51,836 bases of DNA from a bacterium BMS3Abin02 (lineage in GTDB: Bacteria; Actinomycetota; Acidimicrobiia; Spongiisociales; UBA4744), in contig BDSU01000042.1 in the NCBI GenBank assembly GCA_002897675.1, positions 1-51,836 of the forward strand. The letters are read 5' to 3'. Shown one piece after another: positions 8,580-17,700 of the stretch (positions are counted from its first letter, which is position 1; each line of letters starts with the position of its first letter). The translations under genes and the position numbers were made by a program. The notes under the pieces were generated by a model, which saw nothing but the letters and a program-made list of their open reading frames with translations, was not told the origin of the DNA and did not search any database.

Positions 8580-9259
8580 AATCAATGCTCTCTCTACTCG
8601 ACTAGGTCCAAATCGCAACAAATGGCGCCGGTACCACCGTATCGTCGCACGGTCAGACTCATATGGGGAACAAAAGGTCACTGGAATCTGGAACCGTGGC
8701 CCACACCCGGGCCACAGGCACGAACGCTTCATCCATGAGCTTTTCGTGAACACCCTGTCGCAGTTCCGCGGCGAAAGCGAAGGCCCCTGTCGGGGATGAT
8801 CCCACTCCGGGCGTGGCGCATCCGATCCGGCGGGATCCCTCCCGGGTCCGAAGTCATCTGGGCCCACCTCGGAAGACAACCTGCTCTTCCCTCCTACGCC
8901 GGCGCACCCGGACTCGGACAGGCGGAGAAGAGCTGCCACAGGCCCTGCAGGACCGCTGCCCCGTTGGTGCACAGAACTTCGGATCATCGATCGAACCGGT
9001 GCCACGGACCGGCACGATCCGGCAGAGATCACCAATGCCGGCCGTGGCTTCTCGTACGCCTTCTCGGAGAATGGGCTTCGCAAGTCGTGGGATCGTCTGG
9101 GCGGATCGGCGGCTCCTTGGAGGGGTACGACCGAAGCGCCGGGTCTGTGACCTCGGTGCCGGCACGGTACCGGACGTCGAGCAGTCACGCCTCCAGGCCA
9201 CGAAAACGGTAGAGCTATCCTGGTTGCAGCCCGGAAGAGTCAAGAGAGAAGGAATCCAC
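8580..9259. other. Long intergenic region between divergent nmo-like gene and pckA
   Basis: About 680 bp hold no recognisable protein in any frame, although frames on both strands happen to stay open and extend the neighbouring genes. Their residues do not resemble the flanking families. It must contain both divergent promoters; the best hexamer for the rightward one is TATCCT at 9216-9221, about 39 nt before the pckA start. No repeat or RNA gene is evident. Confidence 0.5.
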
Positions 9260-10846
9260 TTGCACGATCTCAGCCCTCACGGCATCGAGCCGAGAAACGA
9301 AGTCTTCTGGGACTTGTCGACGCCGGTTCTCGTCGAGCACACCCTCGAACAAGGTCTCGGCGTGTTGGCCCACCGTGGCCCGCTCGTTGTCAGCACCGTG
9401 CCGTATACCGGCCGGAGCCCCAAGGACAAGTTCATCGTCCGCGATCCTCAGACCGAGGGCGACATATGGTGGGGTGACGTCAACCATCCGATCGAGCCCG
9501 ACGTGTACGACGCGCTCTATGCGCGAGTGACGGAACATCTGGCCGAGCGCAATCTCTACATCCAGGACTTGTACGCGGGTGCAGACCCCCAGTACCGGCT
9601 GGCCGTCCGGGCGATCACTTCGAGTCCGTGGCATGCGCACTTCTGCCGGAACATGTTCCGCTTGCCGCGCGCGTACGAGCTCGACGATGAGATCGAACCG
9701 TTTCACCCGGACTTCACGCTCGTACACGCTCCGGACTTCAAAGCGATCCCGGAGCGTGACGGCACCCGCAGCGAGGTCTTCATCATCATCTCCTTCGAGC
9801 ACAAAGTGCTCTTGATCGGTGGCACGACGTACATGGGCGAGATGAAGAAGTCGGTCTTCTCGGTCTTGAACTACCTGCTGCCAAAGAAGGGCGTGCTCAG
9901 CATGCACGCCTCGGCCAATGTCGACTCGGCAGGAGATTCGGCCGTGATCTTCGGACTCTCCGGTACCGGCAAGACCACCCTGGCAACCGACCCGATGAGG
10001 AACATGATCGGCGACGATGAGATCGGGTGGGGTGCCGACGGCATCTTCAACATCGAAGGCGGCTCCTACGCCAAGGTGATCCGCCTCAGTCCCGAGGACG
10101 AACCGCTCATCTTCGAGGCCACCAACCAGTTCGAGGCGCTGCTCGAGAACGTGGTGATCAACCCTGAGAGCCGCCGAGTGGAGTGGGATGACGCAACTCG
10201 CACCGAGAATATCCGCAGCTCATATCCGCTCGTGCACCTCCCCAATGTCGTGAAGAGTGGCATGGCGGCGCACCCGCGCAACATCGTATTTCTGTCTGCG
10301 GACGCGTTCGGCGTGCTCCCTCCGATCTCACGACTGACTCGCGAGCAGGCGATGTACTACTTCGTCTCCGGTTACACCGCCAAGCTCGCCGGCACGGAAA
10401 GGGGTGTGAACGAGCCGGCCGCCACCTTCTCCCCATGCTTCGGCGCGCCGTTCCTTCCGTTGCCGCCCTCGTACTACGCCGACGTCCTCGCCGAGAAGAT
10501 CGACGAGTTCGGCACCGGACTCTGGATGATCAACACCGGATGGACCAGTGGACCCTACGGTGTCGGCTACCGGATCCGGATCCCACACACACGGGCGATG
10601 CTCAACGCGGCGCTCGCCGGCGACCTCGACGATGCCACCTACCACCAGAACCCGATCTTCGGCCTGTCGATCCCGACAGAGGTTCCGGGGGTTCCCGCCC
10701 AATTGCTCGACCCTCGTAGCACCTGGAAGGATCCATCTGCCTACGACGCGCAAGCCGTCAAGCTGGCCGGGATGTTCCAGAGGAACTTCGAGCAATACGC
10801 AGCCAATGTCCCTGAGGCCGTGATCGCCGCCGGGCCGCACGCCTGA
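9260..10846 (+). CDS. pckA: Phosphoenolpyruvate carboxykinase (ATP)
   Basis: ATP-dependent PEP carboxykinase of 528 residues, a normal length, which converts oxaloacetate and ATP to PEP for gluconeogenesis. I chose the TTG at 9260, preceded by GAGAAGGA at 9245-9252, because the protein then begins [19 protein letters not shown]. Motifs in order: [49 protein letters not shown], the P-loop [10 protein letters not shown] with Lys238, [22 protein letters not shown] with the metal-binding Asp pair, [29 protein letters not shown] and the adenine-binding GPYGVGYRI. It is the ATP type rather than the GTP type that is common in actinobacteria. It is monocistronic, with long flanking non-coding DNA. 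Class II fructose-1,6-bisphosphatase at 26348 serves the same pathway. Confidence 0.97.
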   Translation: MHDLSPHGIEPRNEVFWDLSTPVLVEHTLEQGLGVLAHRGPLVVSTVPYTGRSPKDKFIVRDPQTEGDIWWGDVNHPIEPDVYDALYARVTEHLAERNLYIQDLYAGADPQYRLAVRAITSSPWHAHFCRNMFRLPRAYELDDEIEPFHPDFTLVHAPDFKAIPERDGTRSEVFIIISFEHKVLLIGGTTYMGEMKKSVFSVLNYLLPKKGVLSMHASANVDSAGDSAVIFGLSGTGKTTLATDPMRNMIGDDEIGWGADGIFNIEGGSYAKVIRLSPEDEPLIFEATNQFEALLENVVINPESRRVEWDDATRTENIRSSYPLVHLPNVVKSGMAAHPRNIVFLSADAFGVLPPISRLTREQAMYYFVSGYTAKLAGTERGVNEPAATFSPCFGAPFLPLPPSYYADVLAEKIDEFGTGLWMINTGWTSGPYGVGYRIRIPHTRAMLNAALAGDLDDATYHQNPIFGLSIPTEVPGVPAQLLDPRSTWKDPSAYDAQAVKLAGMFQRNFEQYAANVPEAVIAAGPHA

Positions 10847-10963
10847 CACGGTACGTCAGTCACGTGAAAAGCGGCTGCAAGACCGACGCGGCGTCACTCA
10901 CGCGCCACATCCGCGGACGCGACCCGCTCCCGCCGGGCATCCGGCGCGGCCACCTTGGCGGGG

Positions 10964-11515
10964 ATGTTCAGCAATCAGGTGTTTCGCGAGTTGCCGGTCC
11001 TTTCGGACGAGGTGGTACGTATCGAGTGGTTTCGTTGCACGATGTGCCGACATGGATGTCCTGGAATCAGGACATGGAGGCGCAGCGCTGGTTCGATTGG
11101 CCGACCGAGATGCCACCCCATGACCAACACGAAGAGCATTCCTGCAAAGTCATTGAGGAATGCCGGGCCGATCGGACCGCCGGGCACGGGGCACCATTCT
11201 CAGTACGCGGCGCCGCCGGCGGTGTGGCGGTCGGCAGTGTCGATCTCCAGCCGAAACACGAGGGCGAGTGGTTCGTCTCCTGCTCGACACAGAGCGATAG
11301 CGACCACGGCGCCTGCCCATCTGCGATCGGCACTCGGCGCCCGGAATCAGGGTTCACGTCGCTGATCGAACCACCACGCACTGTCTCGCATCCCGCCGGC
11401 CTCGACCTGGCGCGACAACTCCACCGAATCGATACACACCCGGAGGAGTTCCGTGCCGAGTTCGTAACGTGTCGCGATGACCAACCCGCAGGCGGCGTGA
11501 GCCTGCAGGAGTGAC
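10964..11515 (+). pseudogene. Decayed GNAT-family N-acetyltransferase
   Basis: Pieces of a GNAT acetyltransferase can be followed in two frames. Frame 2 starts at ATG 10964 with FRELPVLSDEVVRI. The reading then moves to frame 1 with VVSLHDVPTWMSWNQD, EAQRWFDWPTEMPPHDQHEE, and the central strands GGVAVGSVDLQPKHEGEWFVS. The acetyl-CoA pyrophosphate loop (normally R/Q-x-x-G-x-G/A) is degraded to SDSDHGACPSAI. A last fragment near 11470 reads RVAMTNPQAA before a stop in another frame, resembling the ELRV.xxN region. At least two frameshifts are needed, so a functional enzyme is unlikely. Confidence 0.5.
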
Positions 11516-11980
11516 AGCAGCGATGATGTCGTTCGCCGACTTCGGTGAGCCATGAAAACCGAGCAACCTGCGAACGTCACCGAGGCCGACTGCCGCAGGC
11601 AACTCGGCAAGGAACTGTCTGTGGCACTCTGAAGCCAACCAGCGCACCAGAGACCGATCTCGCCGACTCGCTGGGTCGCCTCGGAGGCGCCAACCGCGAC
11701 TGGATCGTGCCACAGGTCCGGCACATCGACCATGTCGGCGTCAGGGTTGCCATGGACATCGAAGATCAACCCAGCCCGCATCGAATGATCCCACACGAAC
11801 CCTGATGAACCCGGACAGGTTCAGGGCTCATGCAGCGCATATGCGTATCCGAACCGGAGGACGTCTCTCACATGCGTTCTGTCAGCCGGATGCCTGAGGA
11901 CCTGTCAGGTATCGGGCCACAAGGTTCAGACCCGGCAAGAGAGTCGAACGACAGGACCGCGGCGCCGCAGCGGGTGAGGT
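11516..11980. other. Non-coding stretch, no gene recognised
   Basis: Open frames exist on both strands (for example minus 11796-11347), but none resembles a protein family I know. A small inverted repeat, TGAACC-N6-GGTTCA at 11804-11821, could form a weak hairpin. Confidence 0.45.
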
Positions 11981-12331
11981 TCAGACCGACTCGGTGTTGT
12001 CTTCGGAGTCCGCGTCCCCCTCGGCGTCCGTCTCGAAGTCCCCGGTCTCTGAGTCCCCGGAATCAGGTCCCTCTCCCGCACCGCCACTATCGGTAGGCGC
12101 TGATGGTTCCCCTTCCTCACGGAGCACACCACGCTCCCGCATCTTTGACACGACGATGTCGGCGATGGTGGAACGTTTCTCGTCCGATACCCGACCGGCA
12201 AGCCACGGGTCGAGCTTCTCGCGCACTTCGGACTCGGTGAGGCCCCGCCACTCGGACTTCTTGGCGGCAACGAACTTGGCCGCGAACGCTATGCCGCCGA
12301 CGATCAGGGCAAGCTTCACGAGCTTTTTCAC
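11981..12331 (-). CDS. Small membrane-anchored protein with acidic C-terminal tail, unknown function
   Basis: A 116-residue protein I do not recognise. It starts with a lysine and a hydrophobic helix (KLVKLALIVGGIAFAAKFVAAK), which suggests a single N-terminal anchor. An amphipathic, helix-rich segment follows (ESEVREKLDPWLAGRVSDEKRSTIADIVVSKM). The last 45 residues are almost only Glu, Asp, Ser, Gly and Thr. I chose the GTG at 12331 because AGAGGAG lies 5 nt upstream; an ATG at 12346 would place that ribosome site inside the gene. It stands alone between decayed sequence and a repeat-bearing region. The basic-to-acidic layout and clean reading frame support a real gene. A role cannot be inferred. 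Confidence 0.65.
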   Translation of the reverse strand: MKKLVKLALIVGGIAFAAKFVAAKKSEWRGLTESEVREKLDPWLAGRVSDEKRSTIADIVVSKMRERGVLREEGEPSAPTDSGGAGEGPDSGDSETGDFETDAEGDADSEDNTESV

Positions 12332-12748
12332 GACCACTCCTCTCATACCATGCCCATGCAGTGTACAGCGCTCGACACGGTTGGAAGTCAGAAGATCCCC
12401 CACAGTAAGAACCCACCCGACGTCAGGCGGGGCGGACAGACCCCGGCCACCAGATGCCGCCTCGACCACACCATCTGTTCGATGGCAAGTGCACTCATGT
12501 GACGGGCAGATCGACACTCATGCGTGTGGTTCCGTGTCGAAAACCGACACCGCCACGGTCTGGCCCGGGTGGTCGGAGGAACCCGTCACTCTTCGTGCCC
12601 GCCATCTCGGTGTCAGCTACCCGGCCGACGACCGGACGCCCGAGGACCCGTCGCCCCCCGAGAAAGCGCCAACAACGCCACCCGGGCTATCCGCCAGCAA
12701 GTCTTCGGACGAGCCATAGATCACCTCCAAAACATCGCCCCGTCGCGC
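12332..12748. other. Non-coding stretch upstream of the dispersed repeat
   Basis: No protein-like frame or RNA was found. It precedes the G-rich repeat block (12749-12819) and the promoter-type repeat ending at 12872. Confidence 0.5.
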
Positions 12749-12819
12749 TCACCACTTGAGGCCGCCCGTGCTATGGGCAGCCGGCTCACGCAAGAACCGG
12801 GGGGGAAGGGGGGCTGCTC
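12749..12819 (+). repeat. G-rich dispersed repeat, copy A
   Basis: About 70 nt here match the complement of 27404-27474 at roughly 80% identity by eye. The shared core contains CACTTGAG or CGCTTGAA, then GCTATGGGCAGCC, CACGCAAGAAC and a run of Gs. The copies are inverted relative to each other, and each lies within about 90 bp of a CGAGGCACTAG box. Neither copy codes for protein. Confidence 0.6.
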
Positions 12820-12858
12820 GGCGTTCCTGACCGGCAGAACACCGCAAAGGTCGCCGAT

Positions 12859-12872
12859 CGAGGCACTAGATT
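12859..12872 (+). promoter_or_regulatory. CGAGGCACTAG box with -10 TAGATT (leaderless start)
   Basis: CGAGGCACTAG at 12859-12869 overlaps a TANNNT -10 hexamer, TAGATT (12867-12872). Only 6 nt separate it from the GTG at 12879, and no ribosome-binding site is present, so transcription probably starts at or next to the start codon. Confidence 0.6.
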
Positions 12873-12878
12873 CTCCAC

Positions 12879-13676
12879 GTGAGCGAAGACATCGCATCGA
12901 GGGACCACGAGGGCCGGGTCATCGACTTTGGCCGCACCGCCGCCGACTACGAACACCATCGCCCAGGCTTCCCCGAGGGTTTCTTCGACCGCCTGGTGCA
13001 CGACCGATGGATCGCTGCAGGTGAACGGGCCCTCGATCTCGGCACCGGCACGGGCACGCTCGCTCTGGGCTTCGCCGCCCGCGGACTCGAGGTCACCGGC
13101 ATCGACATCGCCCCCGAGCTGCTCGATGTCGCACGTCGAGCTGCCGCCGAACGTGGATTGTCCGCTCATTTCCTCGAGGCCCGCGCCGAGGCCACCGGCC
13201 AGGACGACGCCGACTTCGACCTCGTGAGCGCGGGTCAATGCTGGTGGTGGTTCGACACGGACAGAACCATCGCAGAAGCCAAGCGCATCCTCGCCTCAGG
13301 CGGTCGCCTGCTCATCTGTGACTTCAGCTACCTGCCCCTGCCCGGCAACGTGGCCAGCCGTACCGAAGACCTGATTCTGCAACACAACCCTGGCTGGCCG
13401 AAGGCAGGCTGGCGTGGCGTACACCCCGAACAGGTGCAGGCTCTCGATCGCGGAGACTTCCGGCACGTCGAGAGCTTCAGCTATGTGACCCCCGTGGCGT
13501 TCACCCACGCGGGCTGGCGCGGCCGCATCCGCACGTGCAACGGGGTCGGCTCGGCCCTGAGCACCGACCAGGTCGAGTGTTTCGACGCAGAGCTGGCCGA
13601 GCTGCTCGCCCACGAGTTCCCAGGTGAGCTCTGCGTGCCGCATCGCGTCTTCGCCACCAGCGGGATCAAGGCCTGA
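12879..13676 (+). CDS. Class I SAM-dependent methyltransferase
   Basis: A 265-residue methyltransferase with a Rossmann-fold SAM site. After an N-terminal segment ending DFGRTAADYEHHRPGFPEGFF, motif I is ALDLGTGTGTLALGFAARG (residues about 51-69). The acidic end of strand 2 is VTGIDIAPELLDVA, and motif II/III regions are AEATGQDDADFDLVSAGQCWWWF and ILASGGRLLICDF. The substrate is unknown; overall pattern fits UbiE/Smt-like small-molecule enzymes. The start is a GTG without a Shine-Dalgarno sequence, directly after a TAGATT hexamer that forms part of a dispersed repeat, so the mRNA is probably leaderless. It is monocistronic. Confidence 0.88.
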   Translation: MSEDIASRDHEGRVIDFGRTAADYEHHRPGFPEGFFDRLVHDRWIAAGERALDLGTGTGTLALGFAARGLEVTGIDIAPELLDVARRAAAERGLSAHFLEARAEATGQDDADFDLVSAGQCWWWFDTDRTIAEAKRILASGGRLLICDFSYLPLPGNVASRTEDLILQHNPGWPKAGWRGVHPEQVQALDRGDFRHVESFSYVTPVAFTHAGWRGRIRTCNGVGSALSTDQVECFDAELAELLAHEFPGELCVPHRVFATSGIKA

Positions 13677-13790
13677 GAAACCCCTCATTCCTCCTTCTCG
13701 TGACGGTTGGCCTGGATTACTCCTGTGAAGCGTCACGCGAACGGTGGTTTCGATGAGACACCCGAGTTGGTTGTAGCTTCACCGGTTTCC

Positions 13791-13796
13791 TATGCT
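13791..13796 (+). promoter_or_regulatory. -10 hexamer TATGCT for leaderless CAP gene
   Basis: TATGCT lies 8 nt before the GTG at 13805, with TTGGTT 18 nt further upstream as a possible -35. No ribosome site is present between it and the start codon. Confidence 0.55.
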
Positions 13797-13804
13797 CCCC
13801 ATTT

Positions 13805-14410
13805 GTGCGTGCCCTACGTCCCATCGCCGCCGTTCTCCTGAGCTTCGCGCTGGTCGTGGGACTCGCCGGCCCGGCGATCGCCGACGCCCTGGCGGCGAAA
13901 GTGAACGCCGTGCGTTCGCCCGACCTTCCGATCCTGACGGCGGCAGATACCCTCGCAGCACAGTCCGCAGCCGCGCAAGCCAAGGCAGGCAAGCAGTTCC
14001 ACACGAACCTGAACCCGCTGCTCGCCGTCTGCTCCACGGCCGGCGAAGTCGTCGGAGTCGGACCCAATCTCGACTCGATCTTCGAAGCCTTCCGCAACAG
14101 CCCACTCCACTGGGATCTGATCACCTCGTCGAGATGGACGTCCATGGGCACAGGCATGGCAACGACGAGTGATGGATTTCTCTACATCTCCGTGATCTTC
14201 TGTGAGGGAGCAGACGGTGACGCACCGACACAGCCCGCACCAAGTCCGGTCCAGACCGTGATCGCCCCGGTTCAGAGTCGCCACATAGCACCGAGACCTC
14301 CCGCAGTCCCCCCCGTACTCAAGGTGAGCCCTTGCTGGGGCAGCGACGCCCGCCGGCTCGTTCTACATGAACCACCGTGGATCACAGGGAGCTGTCCGGG
14401 TCTGGCCTAG
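13805..14410 (+). CDS. Secreted CAP-domain (SCP/PR1-like) protein
   Basis: A 201-residue exported protein. The first 27 residues form a signal peptide (RALRPIAAVLLSFALVVGLA, then an AIADA cleavage site). Residues 30-135 have the CAP-domain layout: AKVNAVRSPDLPILTAADTL (first helix), AAQSAAAQAKAGKQFHTNL with the conserved His, AGEVVGVGP, FEAFRNSPLHWDLITSSRW (the HxxxI/L motif) and GMATTSDGFLYISVIF. The C-terminal 60 residues are Pro/Arg-rich and unstructured. Two extra Cys may pair. Bacterial CAP proteins are thought to act in the envelope or bind lipids, but this one has no assigned role. The gene is read from its own GTG with no ribosome site. Confidence 0.8.
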   Translation: MRALRPIAAVLLSFALVVGLAGPAIADALAAKVNAVRSPDLPILTAADTLAAQSAAAQAKAGKQFHTNLNPLLAVCSTAGEVVGVGPNLDSIFEAFRNSPLHWDLITSSRWTSMGTGMATTSDGFLYISVIFCEGADGDAPTQPAPSPVQTVIAPVQSRHIAPRPPAVPPVLKVSPCWGSDARRLVLHEPPWITGSCPGLA

Positions 14411-14413
14411 TGC

Positions 14414-15427
14414 CTATAGGAGCAGCTCCGCGATCTGCACCGTGTTCAGCGCGGCGCCCTTTCGAAGGTTGTCGGAGACGCACCAGAGGTTCAACCCTCC
14501 CGGTGTCCCAAGCGTCTCCCGTATTCGACCGACAAGGGTCTCATCGCGTCCGGCAGAGTCCAGAGGTGTCGGCACACGGTCTGACCAAACCTCCACGCCG
14601 GGCGCCTCTCCGAGAAGCCGGACCGCTTCCTCCACTCCCAACGGCCGCGAGAACATGAGCGTGGCCGTGATGCCGTGGCCCACCATCACCGGCACTCGCA
14701 CGCATGTCGGCTCGACCCGCAACTCGGGAAGATCGAGAATCTTGCGGCTCTCATTCACGAGCTTCCACTCTTCGTCGGTGTAGCCGGCATCTGCCTCGCT
14801 GCCCGCGAACGGCACCGCGTTGAATCCGATCGGTCGCACATACACGTCACCGCCAGGGTCTTTCCATCCGCCGGCGGAGAGCGCGTTCAGGTCTTCACCG
14901 AGTTCGGCCAACTGGCGTGTCAGCTCGTTGATGCCCTGCTGGCCGGAGCCCGACACGGCTTGGTAGGAGCTCACAACCATCGATTGGACGCCTGCCGCTC
15001 TATGCAGCGGAGCGACGGCCATCATCAGCCCCATCGTCGTGCAGTTCGGATTGGCGATGATCCCTCGATGCTTCTGCACCGCGGCGTCGTTCACTCCCAC
15101 CACCACGAGCGGGACATTCGGATCCATCCTGAAGGCCGACGAGTTGTCGACGACGACCGCGCCCGCCTGGGCAAACGAAGGGGCGAACGTCCGTGATCGA
15201 GATCCTCCTGCCGAGAACAGTGCAATGTCGATGCCGGCCGGATCTGCCTTGTCGAGATCTTCGATTTCGACATCACCCCATGCAGTTTCCACGACTCGTC
15301 CGGCCGACCGACTGCTGGCCATCAGGCGCAACTCCGACAGCGGAAAACCTCGTTCCTCCAGGATCGAGACCATCGCCCTCCCCACGGCACCCGTCGCGCC
15401 GACGACAGCGGTTCGCACGCTACCCAT
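14414..15427 (-). CDS. asd: Aspartate-semialdehyde dehydrogenase
   Basis: NADP-dependent aspartate-semialdehyde dehydrogenase of 337 residues, which reduces aspartyl phosphate to the semialdehyde for lysine, threonine and methionine synthesis. Visible motifs are the nucleotide-binding [22 protein letters not shown], the nucleophile Cys129 in NPNCTTMG, the catalytic His251 in [11 protein letters not shown] with Arg244 shortly before, and [10 protein letters not shown] at the C-terminus. It overlaps the end of lysC by 8 nt (15420-15427), with GGGGGAG as ribosome site inside lysC, so the two are translationally coupled. The stop codon lies in sequence related to the CGAGGCACTAG box (AGGCACTAG at 14407-14415 on this strand). 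Confidence 0.96.
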   Translation of the reverse strand: MGSVRTAVVGATGAVGRAMVSILEERGFPLSELRLMASSRSAGRVVETAWGDVEIEDLDKADPAGIDIALFSAGGSRSRTFAPSFAQAGAVVVDNSSAFRMDPNVPLVVVGVNDAAVQKHRGIIANPNCTTMGLMMAVAPLHRAAGVQSMVVSSYQAVSGSGQQGINELTRQLAELGEDLNALSAGGWKDPGGDVYVRPIGFNAVPFAGSEADAGYTDEEWKLVNESRKILDLPELRVEPTCVRVPVMVGHGITATLMFSRPLGVEEAVRLLGEAPGVEVWSDRVPTPLDSAGRDETLVGRIRETLGTPGGLNLWCVSDNLRKGAALNTVQIAELLL

Positions 15428-15905
15428 CGGACTCCCCCTCGAAAAAGGCGCTGTGCAGGGCCCGCACGGCTCCCTCGACCTGGTCTTCTCGAATCACACA
15501 CGAGATGCGGATGCTCGACGTCGAGATCATCTCGATGTTGATGTCGTGATCGGCCAGGACCTCGAACATGCGGGCGGCGATGCCCGGGTTCGACCTCATC
15601 CCCACCCCGACGATGGAGACGCGGCCGATCTCGAGGTCTACGATCACCGACTTTGCGCCCACCTCTCGGGCAACCTCACGCGCCGTCTTCTCCGCGACGG
15701 CGACTCCGTCTTTGGGAATCGTGAAGCTGATGTCGGTCGTGCCATCGTGCGAAACGTTCTGCACGATCATGTCGACATTCACCCCACGGTCGGCAAGAGG
15801 CGCAAACACCGAGGCGGCGACTCCCGGACGGTCGGGGACACCGACGATGGTGACCTTCGCCTCTGCTGTGTCATGGGAGATCCCACGAACGATCGCTTGC
15901 TCCAT
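15420..15905 (-). CDS. Putative aspartokinase beta (regulatory) subunit from internal in-frame start
   Basis: In-frame ATG at 15905 (Met246 of the kinase) is preceded by AAGGAGA (15911-15917) with a 5-nt gap, an excellent ribosome site in the middle of a coding region. The product would be 161 residues containing both ACT domains (starting [20 protein letters not shown]). Overlapping alpha and beta subunits with this arrangement are established for aspartokinases of Corynebacterium and Bacillus, where beta binds the feedback inhibitor. Sequence position and start context match that model; actual translation here is inferred. Confidence 0.6.
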   Translation of the reverse strand: MEQAIVRGISHDTAEAKVTIVGVPDRPGVAASVFAPLADRGVNVDMIVQNVSHDGTTDISFTIPKDGVAVAEKTAREVAREVGAKSVIVDLEIGRVSIVGVGMRSNPGIAARMFEVLADHDINIEMISTSSIRISCVIREDQVEGAVRALHSAFFEGESDG

Positions 15906-16640
15906 TGTGGTCTCCTTCACCCACGAACCCTGCCCGTCATGAAACGACGAACGAACATGCAACGGTATGCCGAATCGCTGCGCAACCTCCACGGATCGCG
16001 CCATCAACACCTTCGCACCGGTTGATGCCAACTCGAGCATCTCCTCAAACGTGATCTCGTCGAGCTTCCGAGCGGCAGGCACCAGCCGAGGGTCGGCGGT
16101 GAACACCCCGTCCACATCCGTGTAGATCTCGCACACGTCGGCATGGTTCGCTGCAGCGAGCGCAACTGCTGTCGTGTCCGTTCCACCTCTTCCAAGCGTC
16201 GTTACGTCTTTGGATTCCGGATCGACTCCCTGGAACCCGGCGACGATGACGACTTTCCCCTCTCCGAGGCTCTCCACGACACGAAAACCGCGAATCTCGC
16301 GGATCTTGGCGCCTCCGTGGCGCGAATCGGTCAGGATCCCCGCCTGCGATCCGGTGAAACTGACCGCCTCGATCCCCTCGGCGTGGATCGCCATCGCGAG
16401 CAGCGACATTGCGATTCGCTCACCGGCACTCAGCAGCATGTCCATTTCGCGCCCGGGCGGATCGGGGTGCAACTGGTTGGCAAGGTCGATCAAGTCGTCC
16501 GTCGATGACCCCATCGCCGACACGACGACGAGCACCTCGTTGCCGGCCCGCTTTGTCGCGGCAACCCGGGCGGCGACCCGCCGAATCCGATCAGCGTCCG
16601 CCACCGACGTTCCACCGAACTTCTGAACGTAGAGGCCCAT
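15420..16640 (-). CDS. lysC: Aspartate kinase
   Basis: Aspartokinase of 406 residues, committing aspartate to the lysine/threonine/methionine pathway. The amino acid kinase domain begins [15 protein letters not shown], and the active-site regions include [30 protein letters not shown] and [13 protein letters not shown]. Two ACT domains follow from about residue 262 ([19 protein letters not shown] and [19 protein letters not shown]), which is the monofunctional, lysine/threonine-responsive type. An internal ATG at residue 246 carries its own AAGGAG and may give a separate regulatory subunit, listed separately. No ribosome site precedes the ATG at 16640; TACACT at 16652-16657 lies 11 nt upstream, so the leader is very short or absent. 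It is followed by asd with an 8-nt overlap. Confidence 0.97.
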   Translation of the reverse strand: MGLYVQKFGGTSVADADRIRRVAARVAATKRAGNEVLVVVSAMGSSTDDLIDLANQLHPDPPGREMDMLLSAGERIAMSLLAMAIHAEGIEAVSFTGSQAGILTDSRHGGAKIREIRGFRVVESLGEGKVVIVAGFQGVDPESKDVTTLGRGGTDTTAVALAAANHADVCEIYTDVDGVFTADPRLVPAARKLDEITFEEMLELASTGAKVLMARSVEVAQRFGIPLHVRSSFHDGQGSWVKETTMEQAIVRGISHDTAEAKVTIVGVPDRPGVAASVFAPLADRGVNVDMIVQNVSHDGTTDISFTIPKDGVAVAEKTAREVAREVGAKSVIVDLEIGRVSIVGVGMRSNPGIAARMFEVLADHDINIEMISTSSIRISCVIREDQVEGAVRALHSAFFEGESDG

Positions 16641-16651
16641 GTCGCGCAGGG

Positions 16652-16657
16652 AGTGTA
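16652..16657 (-). promoter_or_regulatory. -10 hexamer TACACT for lysC-asd
   Basis: The complement of 16652-16657 reads TACACT, 11 nt before the lysC ATG. There is no Shine-Dalgarno sequence in the interval. Confidence 0.45.
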
Positions 16658-16670
16658 CTGGTCGGAATAC

Positions 16671-16721
16671 CGAACCCAGGGCTCAGGGTGACCCACAGGG
16701 TCACTACGAGCCCAGGGTTCG
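16671..16721. repeat. Imperfect REP-like palindrome, copy 1
   Basis: Arms 16671-16694 and 16698-16721 pair at 20 of 24 positions. The right arm contains CACTACGAGCCCAGGGTTC (16702-16720), which is identical to 49763-49781 in a perfect palindrome after another gene. Here it lies between divergent promoters, so it is not acting simply as a terminator. Confidence 0.7.
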
Positions 16722-16750
16722 GCGTTTTGTCGGTCAGGAACGTTGTCTGG

Positions 16751-16764
16751 CGAGGCACTAGCAT
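16751..16764 (+). promoter_or_regulatory. CGAGGCACTAG box with -10 TAGCAT
   Basis: CGAGGCACTAG (16751-16761) overlaps TAGCAT (16759-16764), 9 nt before the cyclophilin ATG. There is no ribosome site. GGAAC at 16738-16742 lies at roughly -35 distance. Confidence 0.6.
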
Positions 16765-16773
16765 CGCCGCGTC

Positions 16774-17628
16774 ATGCCAAGCGAGAAACGTGATCGTCAG
16801 CACCGCAACCGGGAAGAGAAGCGGAAACGCCTGCAGAGAGCCCAACGAAACGCTCTCCTGAAACGGCGTCTCATCCAGAGTATCTGGATTGCGCTGATCG
16901 TGATGGCCGTCGTCACCGTCTCGAATCTCACCAAGGGATCGAACACGACCACGACCACCACAACTACTACGACCCAATCGTCATCTACGACGATCGCTGA
17001 GCCGACGACATACACGACGCCTTCGGGCCTTGGTCCCGCCTACGAGGCGTTCCGAGGCCGGCAGGTGGCCTGCGGTGCAACCGCACCACCGCCGGCGCGC
17101 CAGATGCAGTTCGATGCCCCCGAGGACCAGCAGATCGACCCCGCCGCGACGGTGACCGCCACGATTGCGACATCTTGCGGCGACATCGTCGTTCAGCTGG
17201 ATCCCGCGGCTGCTCCACAGACGGTCAACTCGTTCGTGTTCCTCGCCCGACAGGGTTTCTTCGACGGGACGGTCTTCCATCGTATCGTCCCGGGTTTCGT
17301 GATCCAGGGTGGTGACCCGACGTCAGCCGGTACCGGTGGGCCCGGCTATACGATCGCCGACGAGTTCCCGCCGGCTGGTTTCACCTACGATCGCGACGTC
17401 GTCGCCATGGCCAATTCGGGACCCGATTCCACGGGTAGTCAGTTCTTCATCGCGCTCGGCGACACGGGCCTCAAACCCGGATTCTCGGTACTCGGGACGG
17501 TGATCGACGGTGACGCTACGCTCGATGCGATCGCGGCGGTTCCGGTCGCTCCCTCGGCGTCAGGCGAGAACAGCGACCCGCAGGAGACCGTCTATATCAA
17601 CACGGTCACCATCGACATCACCGGCTGA
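16774..17628 (+). CDS. Membrane-anchored cyclophilin-type peptidyl-prolyl isomerase
   Basis: A 284-residue protein with three parts. Residues 1-32 are highly charged (KRDRQHRNREEKRKRLQRAQ). A single membrane helix follows (residues about 35-52, IWIALIVMAVVTVSNLT). A Thr-rich linker then leads to a cyclophilin domain from about residue 127 to the end. The cyclophilin motifs are VNSFVFLARQGFFDGTVFHRIVPGFVIQGGDP (the FHR region with catalytic Arg), GYTIADEFP, VAMANSGPDSTGSQFFIAL and FSVLGTVIDG. It should act outside the membrane, helping exported proteins fold. The N-terminal charged cytoplasmic segment is typical of actinobacterial PpiA/B-like relatives. It appears to be transcribed alone from a leaderless promoter within a dispersed repeat. 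Confidence 0.92.
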   Translation: MPSEKRDRQHRNREEKRKRLQRAQRNALLKRRLIQSIWIALIVMAVVTVSNLTKGSNTTTTTTTTTTQSSSTTIAEPTTYTTPSGLGPAYEAFRGRQVACGATAPPPARQMQFDAPEDQQIDPAATVTATIATSCGDIVVQLDPAAAPQTVNSFVFLARQGFFDGTVFHRIVPGFVIQGGDPTSAGTGGPGYTIADEFPPAGFTYDRDVVAMANSGPDSTGSQFFIALGDTGLKPGFSVLGTVIDGDATLDAIAAVPVAPSASGENSDPQETVYINTVTIDITG

Positions 17629-17687
17629 CCCACCCTCATCGGCTCGGCCTTTGGCTGCACAGGCATGGACTCGGCGGGCTCTCCAGG

Positions 17688-17693
17688 TACGCT
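17688..17693 (+). promoter_or_regulatory. -10 hexamer TACGCT for the PHP-murJ pair
   Basis: TACGCT is 7 nt before the ATG at 17701, with TGGACT about 16 nt upstream as a poor -35. No ribosome site intervenes. Confidence 0.5.
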
Positions 17694-17700
17694 CACGTCG

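Noticed and set aside
8580-9188. Upstream extension of the nitronate monooxygenase-like frame
   Set aside because: The frame stays open but family similarity begins at the ATG at 8579; the extension is Arg/Pro/Ser-rich.
11516-11980. Minus-strand frame 11796-11347 as a gene
   Set aside because: No start signal, no recognisable motif, and it runs antisense through the decayed acetyltransferase.
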